In this document: piece after piece, positions 53,802 through 63,269 of the stretch
Position numbering within the stretch: the stretch's first letter is position 1
How the letters are laid out: every line of letters begins with the position of its first letter
DNA from: JBBIQS01 sp037442205
GTDB lineage: Bacteria; Myxococcota; Myxococcia; Myxococcales; UBA5297
Reading direction: 5' to 3'
DNA: 64,000 nucleotides
Assembly (NCBI GenBank): GCA_037442205.1
Contig: JBBIQS010000011.1
Location: 1-64,000 of the forward strand
The notes under the pieces: generated by a model
The model's input: only the letters and a program-made list of their open reading frames with translations
What the model was told of the DNA's origin: nothing
Databases searched by the model: none
Position numbers and translations under genes: made by a program

Positions 53802-54377
53802 ATGGCTCGACGCGACCTGTTGGCCCTCCTCTCCTGCCTCGCCGCCGCCGCGCTCTGCTCGTGCATCGAGCGCCCGGTTTCGATTCGCAACCAGCGCGAT
53901 CGCTTCGATCGCAGCGCGCTCTCGGACGTCGTCTCCAACCAGGCGCCCACTCCGATGCGGCGGGTGGGGGCGATCTTCGGCGACGACGTCGAGCTCTACG
54001 GCGTGGACTGGTCCCCGGCCCGCCCCAAGCCCGGCGACCAGGTCCAGGTGACCTACTATTTCCGGGTCATCGACGAGACCGAGGAGAACTACAAGGTCTT
54101 CGTCCACGTCGACGACCACGCCGGCCATGCCGAGCGCATCAACGCCGACCACTGGGCGGCCCAGGAGCGCTACCCGCTGAAGATGTGGCGGCGCGGCGAG
54201 TTCGTGCGCGACACCTGGAGCTTCAAGATCCCCAAGTGGTTCGACGGCGAGGCCCTCGACCTGTGGACGGGCTTCTATCCGCCGGGCAAGGACGATCGCT
54301 GGCCGCTCAGCAACAAGGGCGAAGTCACCAACGATGGCCAGAATCGGGTGTTGGCGGCCTCGCTGCCGACCCGCTGA
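53802..54377 (+). CDS. lipoprotein of unknown function
   Basis: 191 residues. The signal sequence ends CLAAAALCSC, giving a lipobox-like cysteine. The mature domain is all-beta: VDWSPARPKPGDQVQVTYYFRV, then KVFVHVDDHAGHAER, and RGEFVRDTWSFKIPKWFDG. A similar domain occurs as the C-terminal part of some glycosyltransferase-associated proteins, from memory. It is divergent from ftsY (168 bases apart). Role unknown. Confidence 0.7.
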   Translation: MARRDLLALLSCLAAAALCSCIERPVSIRNQRDRFDRSALSDVVSNQAPTPMRRVGAIFGDDVELYGVDWSPARPKPGDQVQVTYYFRVIDETEENYKVFVHVDDHAGHAERINADHWAAQERYPLKMWRRGEFVRDTWSFKIPKWFDGEALDLWTGFYPPGKDDRWPLSNKGEVTNDGQNRVLAASLPTR

Positions 54378-54384
54378 GCCCGCT

Positions 54385-54440
54385 CAGTCCTGGAGCGCCC
54401 CTCGACTCCGCTGCGCTCCGCTCGGAGCGAGCGGATTGCC
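54385..54440. repeat. single intergenic module of the short inverted family
   Basis: CCCCTCGACTCC ... CTCGGAGCGAGCGG between the two convergent genes is one minus-oriented copy of the module found at 11613-11932 and 19220-19411, with its GC-rich centre (GCTGCGCTCCGCT) changed. Confidence 0.55.
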
Positions 54441-54459
54441 GCGTCTCCAGGGCGGCAAC

Positions 54460-55665
54460 CTAGGTCGGCGGCGGCTGGCTCTTGCGACGCAGGCGTGAGG
54501 CGAGCTTGCCCAGCTCGGGATCGCCCGGGAAGAGCACCTGGGCCGCCTCGCAGGCCCACAGCGCCTCCTTGACCCGGCCGGCGCGCTCCAGCAGCTGCGC
54601 CAGGTGCAGCCGCGGCGCAGGATCCGACGGCGCCAGGTGGATGGCCGCGCCCAGCCGCTCCTCGGCCAGCTCCATGTTCTCGCCCAGCCGCAGATAGAGC
54701 CGCGCCGCCTCGCGATGGTAGAGCGCGCGGTTGGGATCCAGGCGGATGGCGTCCTCGACCAGCTTGAGCGCCTCGTGCGGCTGGCTCTCGGCGAGCGGCT
54801 CGGCGGTGCGGAACAGCCCGCGGGCCTTGTCCACCCCCGCCAGCTCGGTGGCCCGCAGCTCGGCGGTCTTGATCAGCTGATCGTCGGGCTTGAGCTCACG
54901 CGCCTGGCGTAGATCGAGCAGGGCGCGCTCGTACTTGCCGGTCTCCAGCTTCTCCAGACCGCGCAGGTAGAGTTCCTGGGCCCGGTCGATCTCAGGGCCA
55001 GCAGCCGGCTGCGGCTCGGCCACGGGCCCGCCGAGCGAGCGCAGGGCCTGCTTCTGGGCATCGGTGAGCCCGGCCAGCCGGAGCGCCAGCCCCCGCTTGC
55101 CCGCGATTCGGATGGAAGGGTCGGCGACTGCCAGCAACGTCAGCTCGCCGGGCGGCTGCCCGAAGGTGAGCGAGACCGGCGTGCTGGCGGGAAGCTGGGG
55201 GGCGCCCTCGATGAAGCCGATCCCACGGGAGAGCGCCGAGGAGGCGAATGCCGCCAGCGCGCTGCGGTCGAGGTCCGGGTGCACCTGCAGCGGCCGGTCG
55301 GGAGCCTCTCCGGCGAGCAGGGTGAGGGCCAGGTCGAAGTCGATCGGCTTGGCGAGGCAGGCCAGCGCCTTGCCGGCCTGCACTGCGGCCTCGACCTTGG
55401 CGTCGATGTGGCCGCTCATCAGCACCACCCGCGGCGGGCTGGGCAGCCGGCACAGCTCCTCCAGTGCCGACAGGCCGTCGACCTCGGGCATCCAGACGTC
55501 GAGCAACACCCCGTCGATGCCGCCGGCTCGAACCCGGGCCAGGCCGTCGAGCGCCGAGAAGACCGCTTCGATGTGGCAGTCGCGGCGCGAGAGCAGCGCT
55601 CGCGCCGCCCGGACCAGCGCCGGGTCGTCGTCGATGATCAGGATGTTGAGTGGGGCTTCGCGCAT
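54460..55665 (-). CDS. response regulator with a C-terminal TPR domain
   Basis: 401 residues. The receiver domain has the acidic pair DDD in ILIIDDDP, the phospho-acceptor Asp in VLLDVWMPE, and the Thr/Lys positions VLMSG and LAKPID. A middle region (about 140-225) looks PilZ- or heme-independent and is not identified. The C-terminal half carries TPRs (LYLRGLEKLETGKYERALLDLRQ and LAQLLERAGRVKEALWACEAA). No partner kinase is adjacent. ATG 55665 is chosen over 55722. Confidence 0.85.
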   Translation of the reverse strand: MREAPLNILIIDDDPALVRAARALLSRRDCHIEAVFSALDGLARVRAGGIDGVLLDVWMPEVDGLSALEELCRLPSPPRVVLMSGHIDAKVEAAVQAGKALACLAKPIDFDLALTLLAGEAPDRPLQVHPDLDRSALAAFASSALSRGIGFIEGAPQLPASTPVSLTFGQPPGELTLLAVADPSIRIAGKRGLALRLAGLTDAQKQALRSLGGPVAEPQPAAGPEIDRAQELYLRGLEKLETGKYERALLDLRQARELKPDDQLIKTAELRATELAGVDKARGLFRTAEPLAESQPHEALKLVEDAIRLDPNRALYHREAARLYLRLGENMELAEERLGAAIHLAPSDPAPRLHLAQLLERAGRVKEALWACEAAQVLFPGDPELGKLASRLRRKSQPPPT

Positions 55666-55847
55666 CGGCGTCTCGGGTCCTCGCGCCCGCCCTGGGCGGA
55701 GCGGCTCTCCGGCCATCAGCATCTGCCCGGCCGAAGGGCCCGCGAGGGGCCCGACGATAGCCGGTTTCGACGACCTCGGCCAAGCTGAGGTGCGGCGCCC
55801 GGTGGGTGCGGCGCCACCCGGGGCGCGAGGCGGCCGCGGGAAAAAAT

Positions 55848-56220
<373 letters not shown>

Positions 56221-56506
56221 GTCGCCAATGTAACACGCGGCGGCGCCCGCGTCCGGTCAGCGTTGCTTTTCTCAGGAGATTCGGTCCAGTGCCACCACCG
56301 TGCGCTGCCGAGGGACGCTGCCCTGCCTGGACGAGCATCTCAGCAGTCCCTCCTCCTCGCATCCCCATGGCTGGCGGGCGGACGAGGGCGTGGAGAAGAA
56401 CTGGGCGCAGGTGGCGGCTCTCCTCAGCTTCCAGCAGCAGGAGGCGGTCGCGGCGCCGATTGGCGCCTGGCGTTCGCGGACCGAGGTATGAGGCGGCGGG
56501 GCTGCG
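56221..56506. other. intergenic region upstream of rnpB
   Basis: Apart from the possible rnpB promoter, I see no gene or structured RNA. Short frames here lack a plausible product. Confidence 0.4.
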
Positions 56507-56968
56507 TCAGACGGTGGCGATCAACGGCGCGAGCAGCCGCTTCTCGGCGCGCGCCAGCAGATCCACCAGCTGCTGGCGCTTGATGCGCCCCTCGGTGGCC
56601 TCGATGATCGCCAGCATCTTCTCCATCAGGTACTTGGACAGCAGCTGCATCGCGTCGTAGTCGCGGCCCGGCGGCGTGTAGGCCCGCCAGCGCTCGTTGC
56701 GCATGAAGTCGTCGATCTGCTCGTACTCGCGTTGCAGCTCCAGCGAGGCCAGCAGGAAGGCGGCGGCGTAGACCTTGTCGTCGGGGCGCGGGGACTCGGG
56801 CAGCATCAGCTCGCGGTAGCGGGCCTCGTCGGCGCCCGAGCTCCACTCCGAGATGTCGAGCGGCCAGGCCTTGAGCTCGTCCACCAGCAGCTTGGCCGCT
56901 TCCTGGATGAAGTGCTCGTGGAGCGCGACCGGCTTGAGGTCGTAGATGTAGTCCCAGCGGGAGGCCAT
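56507..56968 (-). CDS. unknown small alpha-helical protein
   Basis: 153 residues, acidic and helical throughout (for example DAMQLLSKYLMEKMLAII and LELQREYEQIDDFMRN). No signal peptide, membrane helix or known motif is visible. ATG 56968 is supported by an upstream GGAGAGCAGAG. It ends near the rnpB upstream region and begins just after the lipase gene, which is on the same strand, with 63 bases between. Confidence 0.7.
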   Translation of the reverse strand: MASRWDYIYDLKPVALHEHFIQEAAKLLVDELKAWPLDISEWSSGADEARYRELMLPESPRPDDKVYAAAFLLASLELQREYEQIDDFMRNERWRAYTPPGRDYDAMQLLSKYLMEKMLAIIEATEGRIKRQQLVDLLARAEKRLLAPLIATV

Positions 56969-57031
56969 CGGTTCTCTGCTCTCCAAAGGTGCGCGGCGAT
57001 CGATCAACAGCGCTGGCCGGCAGCGAATGCG

Positions 57032-57841
57032 CTATCCGTCGGCCGCCTGGGATTCGTCGTCGGAGCCGTCCGCCGACTGGGGCCCTCGCTCGACCGCCTC
57101 ATAGCCCAGCGCCAGCTCGCGCCGAACCACCTCGTAGACGCTGCGCCGCAGCAAGAACTCGCGGTGCGTCACCCCCGGCACCTCGACGTTGTACAGGTGC
57201 GGCAGCCCGCGGGTCTCGATGATCGCGCTCGGGAACGGGCTCGCCCGGTCAGCCTTGGAGTAGACGGAGACGAAGCGCACGTTGCGCGGGAAGGCCCCCA
57301 TCTTCAGCCGCCGGATGAAGGGGCTCATCGGCGTCATCTGCCACACGCTGCGCGAGACCAGACCCATGGTGGCGATCCCCAGGTAGGCCGTGGGGGTGCC
57401 GTGGTGCGGGGTGCCCAGGGTGATCAGCGAGCAGGCGCGCTTATCGCCGCCTAACCGCTTGATGTAGTAGCGGGCGATGAGGCCGCCCTTCGAGTGCCCG
57501 ATGATCGAGAGCGGGCCGAGGTCGTAGCGGGCGTAGAGCCGCTCCACCTTGTCGTGCACCAGCTCGGCGCACTCGTCCACCCCGCGGGTGTTGAACGAGT
57601 CGAACAGGCCGCCGAGGTTGATCGACCAGACGCAGTAGCCGTCGCGGCGCAGCCGGCTCTCGAAGACCTCGAACACCCGCCGCGTGGCCATGAACCCGTA
57701 GAGCAGCAGCACCGGGCGCCTGCACTGGGTGAAGTCGGTGCGGCGGGCGATCTGGTTGCCGTGCCGATCGAAATCCAGATAGCCCCGCAGGTTGTCGAGC
57801 TGGCGCTTCATGCGGCGCGCTTTGGCGAGCAACGGGTGCAT
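57032..57841 (-). CDS. triacylglycerol lipase-like alpha/beta hydrolase
   Basis: 269 residues. LLLYGFMATRRVFEVF is the oxyanion-hole strand, GHSKGGLIARYYI holds the nucleophile Ser, and TLGTPHHGTP and the late GVTHREFLL (His) complete the site. No signal peptide is seen at ATG 57841, and the N-terminus is basic; the ribosome site is weak. It likely hydrolyses lipid esters. The C-terminus is acidic (QSADGSDDESQ). Confidence 0.88.
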   Translation of the reverse strand: MHPLLAKARRMKRQLDNLRGYLDFDRHGNQIARRTDFTQCRRPVLLLYGFMATRRVFEVFESRLRRDGYCVWSINLGGLFDSFNTRGVDECAELVHDKVERLYARYDLGPLSIIGHSKGGLIARYYIKRLGGDKRACSLITLGTPHHGTPTAYLGIATMGLVSRSVWQMTPMSPFIRRLKMGAFPRNVRFVSVYSKADRASPFPSAIIETRGLPHLYNVEVPGVTHREFLLRRSVYEVVRRELALGYEAVERGPQSADGSDDESQAADG

Positions 57842-57966
57842 GTCTGGAATTCATCATAACTCCCGGATCCCGGGGGGAGCCAAATCCCGGCCTGAGGGGG
57901 CGGTTTCGGGGTGGCCTCGGGGGAAGCATCGTGGTGGTGCGGGCCCGCGCGCGCGAGGGGGCGAGG

Positions 57967-58635
57967 ATGGGGCGACTGGCGATGGTGGCAGCCCTGGTGG
58001 CGATGGCCGGATGCGTCCCCTCGACGCCGCTGGTCCCCGGCCCGGGCGCGGCGGTGGTCGCGGGCAGGCCGACCCTGGCCCAGGGCGAGTTCGACGGAGT
58101 CAAGGTCTTCCTCGACACCGGGGCTTGGACCGGCAGCCCGGCCGATCTGGTCTCGCTGGTGACCCCGCTGCTGGTGACCGTCGAGAACAACAGCGGCCAC
58201 AAGCTGGACGTGCGCTACAAGGACTTCCAGCTGGGCACGCCCAGCGGCTTCCGCGCTGCCGCCCTGCCGCCGTTCCAGATCCAGCGCTCTCCCTACGTGG
58301 TCTCCCAGCCCTACTACCCCTGGGCCGGGTTCTACGTGGCGCCTCCGTACTCGCCGTTCTACCCGTGGGCCACTCCCTGGTCCGGGCCCTACCTGTGGGA
58401 CGGCGGCTACTACAACTCCTACTACCCCTACTGGCAGGCCCCGCTGCCCTCGCACGACATGATCGAGCGGGCGCTGCCCGAGGGGTTCCTCGACGACAAG
58501 GGCCGGGTGCAGGGCTTCGTCTACTTCCAGCGCCTGCAGCGCATGATGGGGACCGTGGACTTCACCGAGGCGGTGATCGACGCCGCCGACGAGAAGCAAC
58601 TGGGCACGGTGGAGATCCCGCTGCAGTTCAAGTGA
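57967..58635 (+). CDS. lipoprotein with a Tyr/Pro-rich middle
   Basis: 222 residues. The lipobox (AMAGC) follows a short hydrophobic signal. The mature protein has a beta domain (VTVENNSGHKLDVRYKDFQLG), a Tyr-, Pro- and Trp-rich stretch (PYYPWAGFYVAPPYSPFYPW, about 100-135) and a conserved-looking end (GFVYFQRLQRMMGTVDFTEAVID). It is possibly an outer-membrane-associated lipoprotein; no family name can be given. The ATG follows GGGGGCGAGG. It is divergent from the lipase and converges with the kinase gene without a gap. Confidence 0.72.
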   Translation: MGRLAMVAALVAMAGCVPSTPLVPGPGAAVVAGRPTLAQGEFDGVKVFLDTGAWTGSPADLVSLVTPLLVTVENNSGHKLDVRYKDFQLGTPSGFRAAALPPFQIQRSPYVVSQPYYPWAGFYVAPPYSPFYPWATPWSGPYLWDGGYYNSYYPYWQAPLPSHDMIERALPEGFLDDKGRVQGFVYFQRLQRMMGTVDFTEAVIDAADEKQLGTVEIPLQFK

Positions 58636-61194
58636 CTAGCGCGGGCGCTCGGCGAGCCAGGTTTCCGCCTCGGCCAGCGGACCTGCGGCGCCGGCGCGCG
58701 CGTACCCTTCGCGGGCCTGCTTCGCCAACCGGTGCGCCCGCGGCCGCTGCGGCGGATCGCTCCACAGGACGCGGGCGAGGGCGAGCTGGGCGTCGGCGAG
58801 CTTCTCTTCGACGCTCTCCTGTTCGAGAAGCGCCACGGCGCGCTCCAGGAGGAACCGCGCGCGCTCGTCATGTCCGGACTTGAGGTGGCTGATCCCTGCG
58901 TTCGCGACCGTCCACGCCTGCTCCTGGGCCGGAAGGGGTGCACCGGACTCGATGAGCGCGAGCGCGCGATCGTAGGTTGCCGCAGCCTCCGACCAGCGCT
59001 GCAGCCCGTACTGGATTGTGCCCAGCATCAGCAGGGCATCGAGGAGCGGCTTTGTAGAGGCCGGCTGCTGGCTCGCTAGCTCGACTGCGCGCTGCAGCGT
59101 GCGCGCCGCCTCCGCCGAAGCCCCGGTCTGACTCAGCGCCCGGCCGGCGAGCAGCAGCGGCTCGACGAGGGAGGGATGGCTCGGGCCCAGCTCCGCCTCC
59201 GCCAGGCTCAGGGCGTGGCGAGCCTGGCCCAGGGCATCGGCGGGACGCGAGCGCTCCAGCTCCAGCTGCGACAGCTCAGTCCAGAGCTGCGACTCCAGCA
59301 GAGGATCGCCCAGCGTGCCCTTGGCGAGCTGGAGCCCCTCCAGCAGCCGCTCCCGACGGGCGGCGACGTCGTCTCCGCGCGGCGCCGCGAGCAGCTCGAT
59401 TCGCTGGCGAACCCAGGCCGGGCGCGCCGCGAGCAGGGCTTCGGCGTGCCGAGCGGCGCCCGGTTCGCCCGACAGCGCCAGCTCGAGCCAGGCCAGCGAA
59501 GCCAGCTCGAGCCGGCCGGCCTCTTCGGCGGCCAGCACCGACCGCTCGAGCTCGTCGCGTGCCTGCGCCGAGGCGCCGAGCCCGCGGTGGGCAGTCCCCA
59601 GCAGCAACAGCGATTCGGACTCGAGTGCGCGCTGGGCGCCGGCGCCCGCCCGATCCCGCAGCGGTTGTGCGAGCGAAAGCGCCTGGTCGAAGAGCCCCAG
59701 TTCGAGTGCCGCTCGGGCCCGGGCGAGGGCCGCGGCGTCCGCTTCCGGGGCGGAAACGGGCAGGCAGGGAAGATCCGCCAGCCGCCTCGCCGCGAAAGGA
59801 GCGCGGGCAATGACCGAGGCCTCGGGATCCCCCAGCAGCTGGACGAACTCGGAGAGCCGCCGGGCCGCCTGGACGAGGCAGGCCCGCTCCGGATCCGAGT
59901 CGGCGAGACAGGACTGCGGCCAGCGCTGGATCAGCCGCGACGACGCGATCGACAAGCCGCGGTGGGTGGAGGAATAGGACGGGTCCGCGTATGCCAATTT
60001 GGAGCGGGCGAACGCCAGCTGGATGCGAGCGACGCTTCCATCGCTCCAGAGCGCCGGCGGCAGGGATTCGGCACAAGAAGAGCCAGGGCGCCGGGCGAGC
60101 TGCGCGCCGGCGACCAGCCCCGCCATCGCGATCGCCGCCGCCGCGGGGATGAGCCCGCGCATCCAGCGGCGCGCCATGGGATCGATGGCGCGCAGCAAGC
60201 TCTCCATGAATGGAAAGCGGTCGGCGGGAGAGCGGGACAGCCCGCGCAGCAGGGCTCGGTGCACGAACGCGGGAACGTCGGCGTCGGGCGGCGGAGGGCG
60301 GGGCGCCTCGTGCTGCACCGCCGCCGCCAGCTCGGCGAAGCTGCGCGCCGCGAAGGGACGCTCCCGGTAGAGCGCCTCCCAGAGGCAGACGCAGAAGCTG
60401 AATTGATCGCTCCAGGCGTCGGCGGGTTCGCCCCGGAAGACCTCGGGAGCCATGTAGGCGGGAGTGCCGACCCTGCCGCCGCTCTGGCTGGCGTCCGTTG
60501 GCGCTTCCGCAGCGCGCGAGGCCGGGCCTTCGAGCTCCGCCAGGAACGAGCGCGCCAGGCCGAAGTCGGTGACCCGCACCCGCCCGTCGCCGCCGACCAG
60601 CACGTTGTCGGGCTTGAAATCGCGGTGGACCATTCCCGCAGCGTGCGCCGCCGCCAGTCCCCGTCCGGCCTGCAGGAAGGCGGCGATCACCTCGCGCCAC
60701 GAGCGGGGCTGCTCCGAGAGCCAGGCGCGCAGCGTCCCGCCCTCGACCAGCTCCATGGCCACATAGACCTGAGCGCCGGCCGCGCCCACGTCGAAGACCG
60801 GCACGACGTTGGGGTGCGACAGGCGGGCCATCGACCGCGCCTCGCGCGACAGCCTCTCCTGCGCCTGGTCCGCCGACTCCGCGCCGCGCAGGTCGGGACG
60901 CAGGACCTTGAGCGCCACCTGCCGGCCGAGTTTGGGATCGTAGGCCTTGTAGACGGCGCCCATCGCGCCCGAGGAGATGGGCTCGAGGACCCGATACCGC
61001 CCCAGCTCGGGCGGCAGCGCCGCCGGTTCGGGCTCGCCGGCCGCCTCCTGCCGCGCCGCCTCCGCCAGAGCTGCCGAGCAAAGCTCACAGCCGCTCAGGT
61101 GCCGCTCGAGCTGCTGGGAGGCTTCGGGAGCGAGCCCGCCGCGGGCGAAGTCGAGCAGCAGGTTGTCGTCCGGGCAGGGCATCGGGTGCCTCAT
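58636..61194 (-). CDS. membrane Ser/Thr kinase with zinc-finger N-terminus and TPR-like repeats
   Basis: 852 residues. The N-terminal zinc finger (His32, Cys36, Cys39; HLSGCELC) is of the anti-sigma type. The kinase domain covers about 67-330: glycine loop ISSGAMGAVYKA, Lys96, HRDFKPDN (190-197) and DFG (210-212). A membrane helix follows (GLIPAAAAIAMAGLVAGA), then a large TPR-like sensor part. It is divergent from the sigma gene, whose start is only 49 bases away. I infer that it phosphorylates or holds the sigma factor. Confidence 0.92.
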   Translation of the reverse strand: MRHPMPCPDDNLLLDFARGGLAPEASQQLERHLSGCELCSAALAEAARQEAAGEPEPAALPPELGRYRVLEPISSGAMGAVYKAYDPKLGRQVALKVLRPDLRGAESADQAQERLSREARSMARLSHPNVVPVFDVGAAGAQVYVAMELVEGGTLRAWLSEQPRSWREVIAAFLQAGRGLAAAHAAGMVHRDFKPDNVLVGGDGRVRVTDFGLARSFLAELEGPASRAAEAPTDASQSGGRVGTPAYMAPEVFRGEPADAWSDQFSFCVCLWEALYRERPFAARSFAELAAAVQHEAPRPPPPDADVPAFVHRALLRGLSRSPADRFPFMESLLRAIDPMARRWMRGLIPAAAAIAMAGLVAGAQLARRPGSSCAESLPPALWSDGSVARIQLAFARSKLAYADPSYSSTHRGLSIASSRLIQRWPQSCLADSDPERACLVQAARRLSEFVQLLGDPEASVIARAPFAARRLADLPCLPVSAPEADAAALARARAALELGLFDQALSLAQPLRDRAGAGAQRALESESLLLLGTAHRGLGASAQARDELERSVLAAEEAGRLELASLAWLELALSGEPGAARHAEALLAARPAWVRQRIELLAAPRGDDVAARRERLLEGLQLAKGTLGDPLLESQLWTELSQLELERSRPADALGQARHALSLAEAELGPSHPSLVEPLLLAGRALSQTGASAEAARTLQRAVELASQQPASTKPLLDALLMLGTIQYGLQRWSEAAATYDRALALIESGAPLPAQEQAWTVANAGISHLKSGHDERARFLLERAVALLEQESVEEKLADAQLALARVLWSDPPQRPRAHRLAKQAREGYARAGAAGPLAEAETWLAERPR

Positions 61195-61243
61195 CTTGAT
61201 GTCAGCCTCCGGCCAGGGGCAACATCGGGCGCGGAGGCTTCGA

Positions 61244-62047
61244 GTGGATGAGGCTCAGACAGGCACCCGGCAGCCTTCGGCGGGCCAGCTCCTCGCGCGC
61301 GCTCGGGCGCGCTGGCCGCGGGTGAGCGTCTCCGAGGAGGAGCTCGCGGCCGCGCTCGACCGCGCTTCGGCCGGTGGCAAGGCCGCGGCCCACGCAGAAG
61401 ACCTCTTCCTCGCGATCGCGCTTGCCCGGCGAGAGCCCGCGGCGCTGCAGGCGTTCGAGGAGTCGGTCCTTCCGCAGGCCCGGGCGGCGCTCAAGGCGCG
61501 GCGGATGAGGGACGAGGCCGTCGAGGAGGCGCTGCAGCAGCTGCGCGAGCGGCTCTTCGTCTTTGGGCACATCGCCGACTACTCCGGCCGCGGGCCGCTG
61601 GCGAGCTGGACGCGGATGGCGGCGGTGAGGCTGGCGCTGAACCTCAGCCGCGGGAAGGCGGCCCAGGCCGACGAGGCGGGGCTGGACGAGCTGGTGGCGC
61701 CGGGGATCGCCCCCGAGCTGGCGCTGCTCAAGGCGCGCCATCGCCCGGAGTTCAAGAGCTGCTTCGAGCAGGCGTTCCAGGCGCTCGACGATCGGGCGCG
61801 CACCGCGCTGCGGCTGAGCCTGCTGGAGGGGCTGACCACGACCCAGCTGGCGCGCATGTTCCGGGTGGACGGCTCCACGGTGCGCCGCTGGCTGGCCGAG
61901 GCGCGGCAGCAGCTGTTGGCGAAGACCCGCGAGCTGCTGCGGGACCGGCTCGGCCTCGAGCAGAGCGAGCTCGACAGCCTGATCGGCCTGCTGCTGACCC
62001 AGCTCGACGACAGCGTCCGGCGCATCCTGGGCGCCTCTTCCCGCTGA
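61244..62047 (+). CDS. sigma-70 family factor of the myxobacterial type (gmx1-like)
   Basis: 267 residues. Region 2 is in LFVFGHIADYSGRGPLASWTRMAAVRLALNL, region 4 in ALRLSLLEGLTTTQLARMFRVDGSTVRRWLAEAR. The shape resembles the Myxococcales family 1 sigma factors (TIGR03001, from memory). GTG 61244 is preceded by GGAGG with seven bases between. No anti-sigma gene other than the divergent kinase with its zinc finger is near, which makes that kinase the likely partner. Confidence 0.85.
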   Translation: MDEAQTGTRQPSAGQLLARARARWPRVSVSEEELAAALDRASAGGKAAAHAEDLFLAIALARREPAALQAFEESVLPQARAALKARRMRDEAVEEALQQLRERLFVFGHIADYSGRGPLASWTRMAAVRLALNLSRGKAAQADEAGLDELVAPGIAPELALLKARHRPEFKSCFEQAFQALDDRARTALRLSLLEGLTTTQLARMFRVDGSTVRRWLAEARQQLLAKTRELLRDRLGLEQSELDSLIGLLLTQLDDSVRRILGASSR

Positions 62048-62082
62048 TCCGCGATCCGCGCCATCTCCGGGCCGCAGAAAGA

Positions 62083-62120
62083 GAGAGGGACGCGGTGCCT
62101 GGCGGCTCCGCGTCCCTCTC
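62083..62120. terminator. hairpin between the sigma gene and the membrane protein gene
   Basis: Perfect 13-bp stem GAGAGGGACGCGG with CCGCGTCCCTCTC and a 12-base loop, placed between the two convergent genes. The flanks are T-poor, so the U-run is weak in both directions. Confidence 0.55.
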
Positions 62121-62141
62121 GGTCGAGCTCAGGAAATCGGC

Positions 62142-62885
62142 TCAGGAGTCGGTAGCCACGGCCGGCCCGGCGCCGCCCTTGGGCCGCAGGAACCTCCAGA
62201 GCGGCCAGCTCTTCACGTAGATGTAGTTGCGCACCGGGGTGTTCACCAGCAGGGCGATGATCATGGTGCTGAAGAGGCACCACACCGCCGGCCGCTCGTT
62301 GACGTCGGCAGTGGTCAGGCTCGAGGCGAAGGGGCCCACGATGTAGTGGTAGAGCACCCACCGCCACGAGCCGTAGAGCGCCGGAACGACGAAGCCGGCG
62401 ATCACGTAGAAGATCCAGTTCGGGTTGAAGCCGTTGAGCAACACGTGCCAGCCGATGTGCCACTGCCCGCGGTAGGCGCAGGTCTCGGAGTGGCTGCACA
62501 GCGCGGTGCCCAGCTCGCAGCGCCCAAGCAGGTCATAGGCCGGCAGCATTCGCGCCAGGCAGAAGGCCGCGGCGAAGCCGCACAGGATGTAGACGTACTT
62601 GGAGATCGCCGCCTTGACCTCCTTGTCGATGAACTCCATCCCCAGCATGTTTATGAAGAAGGGTTGGAAGGATATGTGGATGACCGCCAGGGTCGTGAAC
62701 AGCGTGTTGAAGCTGTTCCCGCACTGGCCGACCACGATGTAGGTCAGCGCCTGCAGGCCCTCCATCAGGACGAAGTAGGCCGGAGGGAGGTAGATCTCCC
62801 TCGGCTGGCCCTTCCTCTTGAGCATGTAGGCGCTCGAGAAACCTGCCGCGGCAATGGCTGCGCTCGCTGGTCCGCTCCAACACAT
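62142..62885 (-). CDS. six-helix membrane protein (DUF5765-like)
   Basis: 247 residues. The start MCWSGPASAAIAAAGFSS and about six membrane segments (near 12-30, 45-65, 75-97, 115-132, 180-198 and 218-236) resemble DUF5765, from memory of the MCWS opening. A Cys/His-rich loop (CELGTALCSHSETCAYRGQW) between helices four and five may bind metal or form disulfides. GAGGAG precedes ATG 62885. Function unknown. Confidence 0.78.
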   Translation of the reverse strand: MCWSGPASAAIAAAGFSSAYMLKRKGQPREIYLPPAYFVLMEGLQALTYIVVGQCGNSFNTLFTTLAVIHISFQPFFINMLGMEFIDKEVKAAISKYVYILCGFAAAFCLARMLPAYDLLGRCELGTALCSHSETCAYRGQWHIGWHVLLNGFNPNWIFYVIAGFVVPALYGSWRWVLYHYIVGPFASSLTTADVNERPAVWCLFSTMIIALLVNTPVRNYIYVKSWPLWRFLRPKGGAGPAVATDS

Positions 62886-63269
62886 CGTCGTCTCCTCATC
62901 TCGTCTTGAGCGGACGCTGCCGCTCGGGGCATTTCCGCTGTGGCTTCGCTCTGCGCCCCTCTCCGAGCCGGCCTCAGAAAAAAAGGCAGTGTCTCTTATC
63001 AGATTTCCCGCCGGTTCGGTTCCAAATGATGCCCGCCCCCCGACAGTGCTTACGAAAGCCGGTGGCGCCACTTGACCTGCGCAGCCGCCACCGCCGCGCG
63101 CCGGACGCCTCCGGAGAGTGGGGCAAGCTGCCCTCCTCGCTCAGGAATTCGGCGCTCCCCCCGCGGACGAGCGCTTTCCGTGCGCGCCTTGCCGGCTGGC
63201 CGTGTCCAGCGATCGAGGCCGGCATCCGCCGGCCCGAGGCGCCCGCCCGCGGGCGCAAGGAGGCACGCC
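62886..63269. other. upstream region of the membrane protein and of cpaB
   Basis: No gene seen. It holds a seven-A run (near 62979-62985) and two GC hairpins just before the cpaB ribosome site: GGCCGGC (63217-63223) with GCCGGCC (63228-63234), and GCGCCCG with CGGGCGC (about 63238-63254). They might end an upstream transcript or regulate cpaB translation. Confidence 0.45.

Noticed and set aside
56300..56491. Short plus-strand frame upstream of rnpB
   Set aside because: No ribosome site and no sensible composition.
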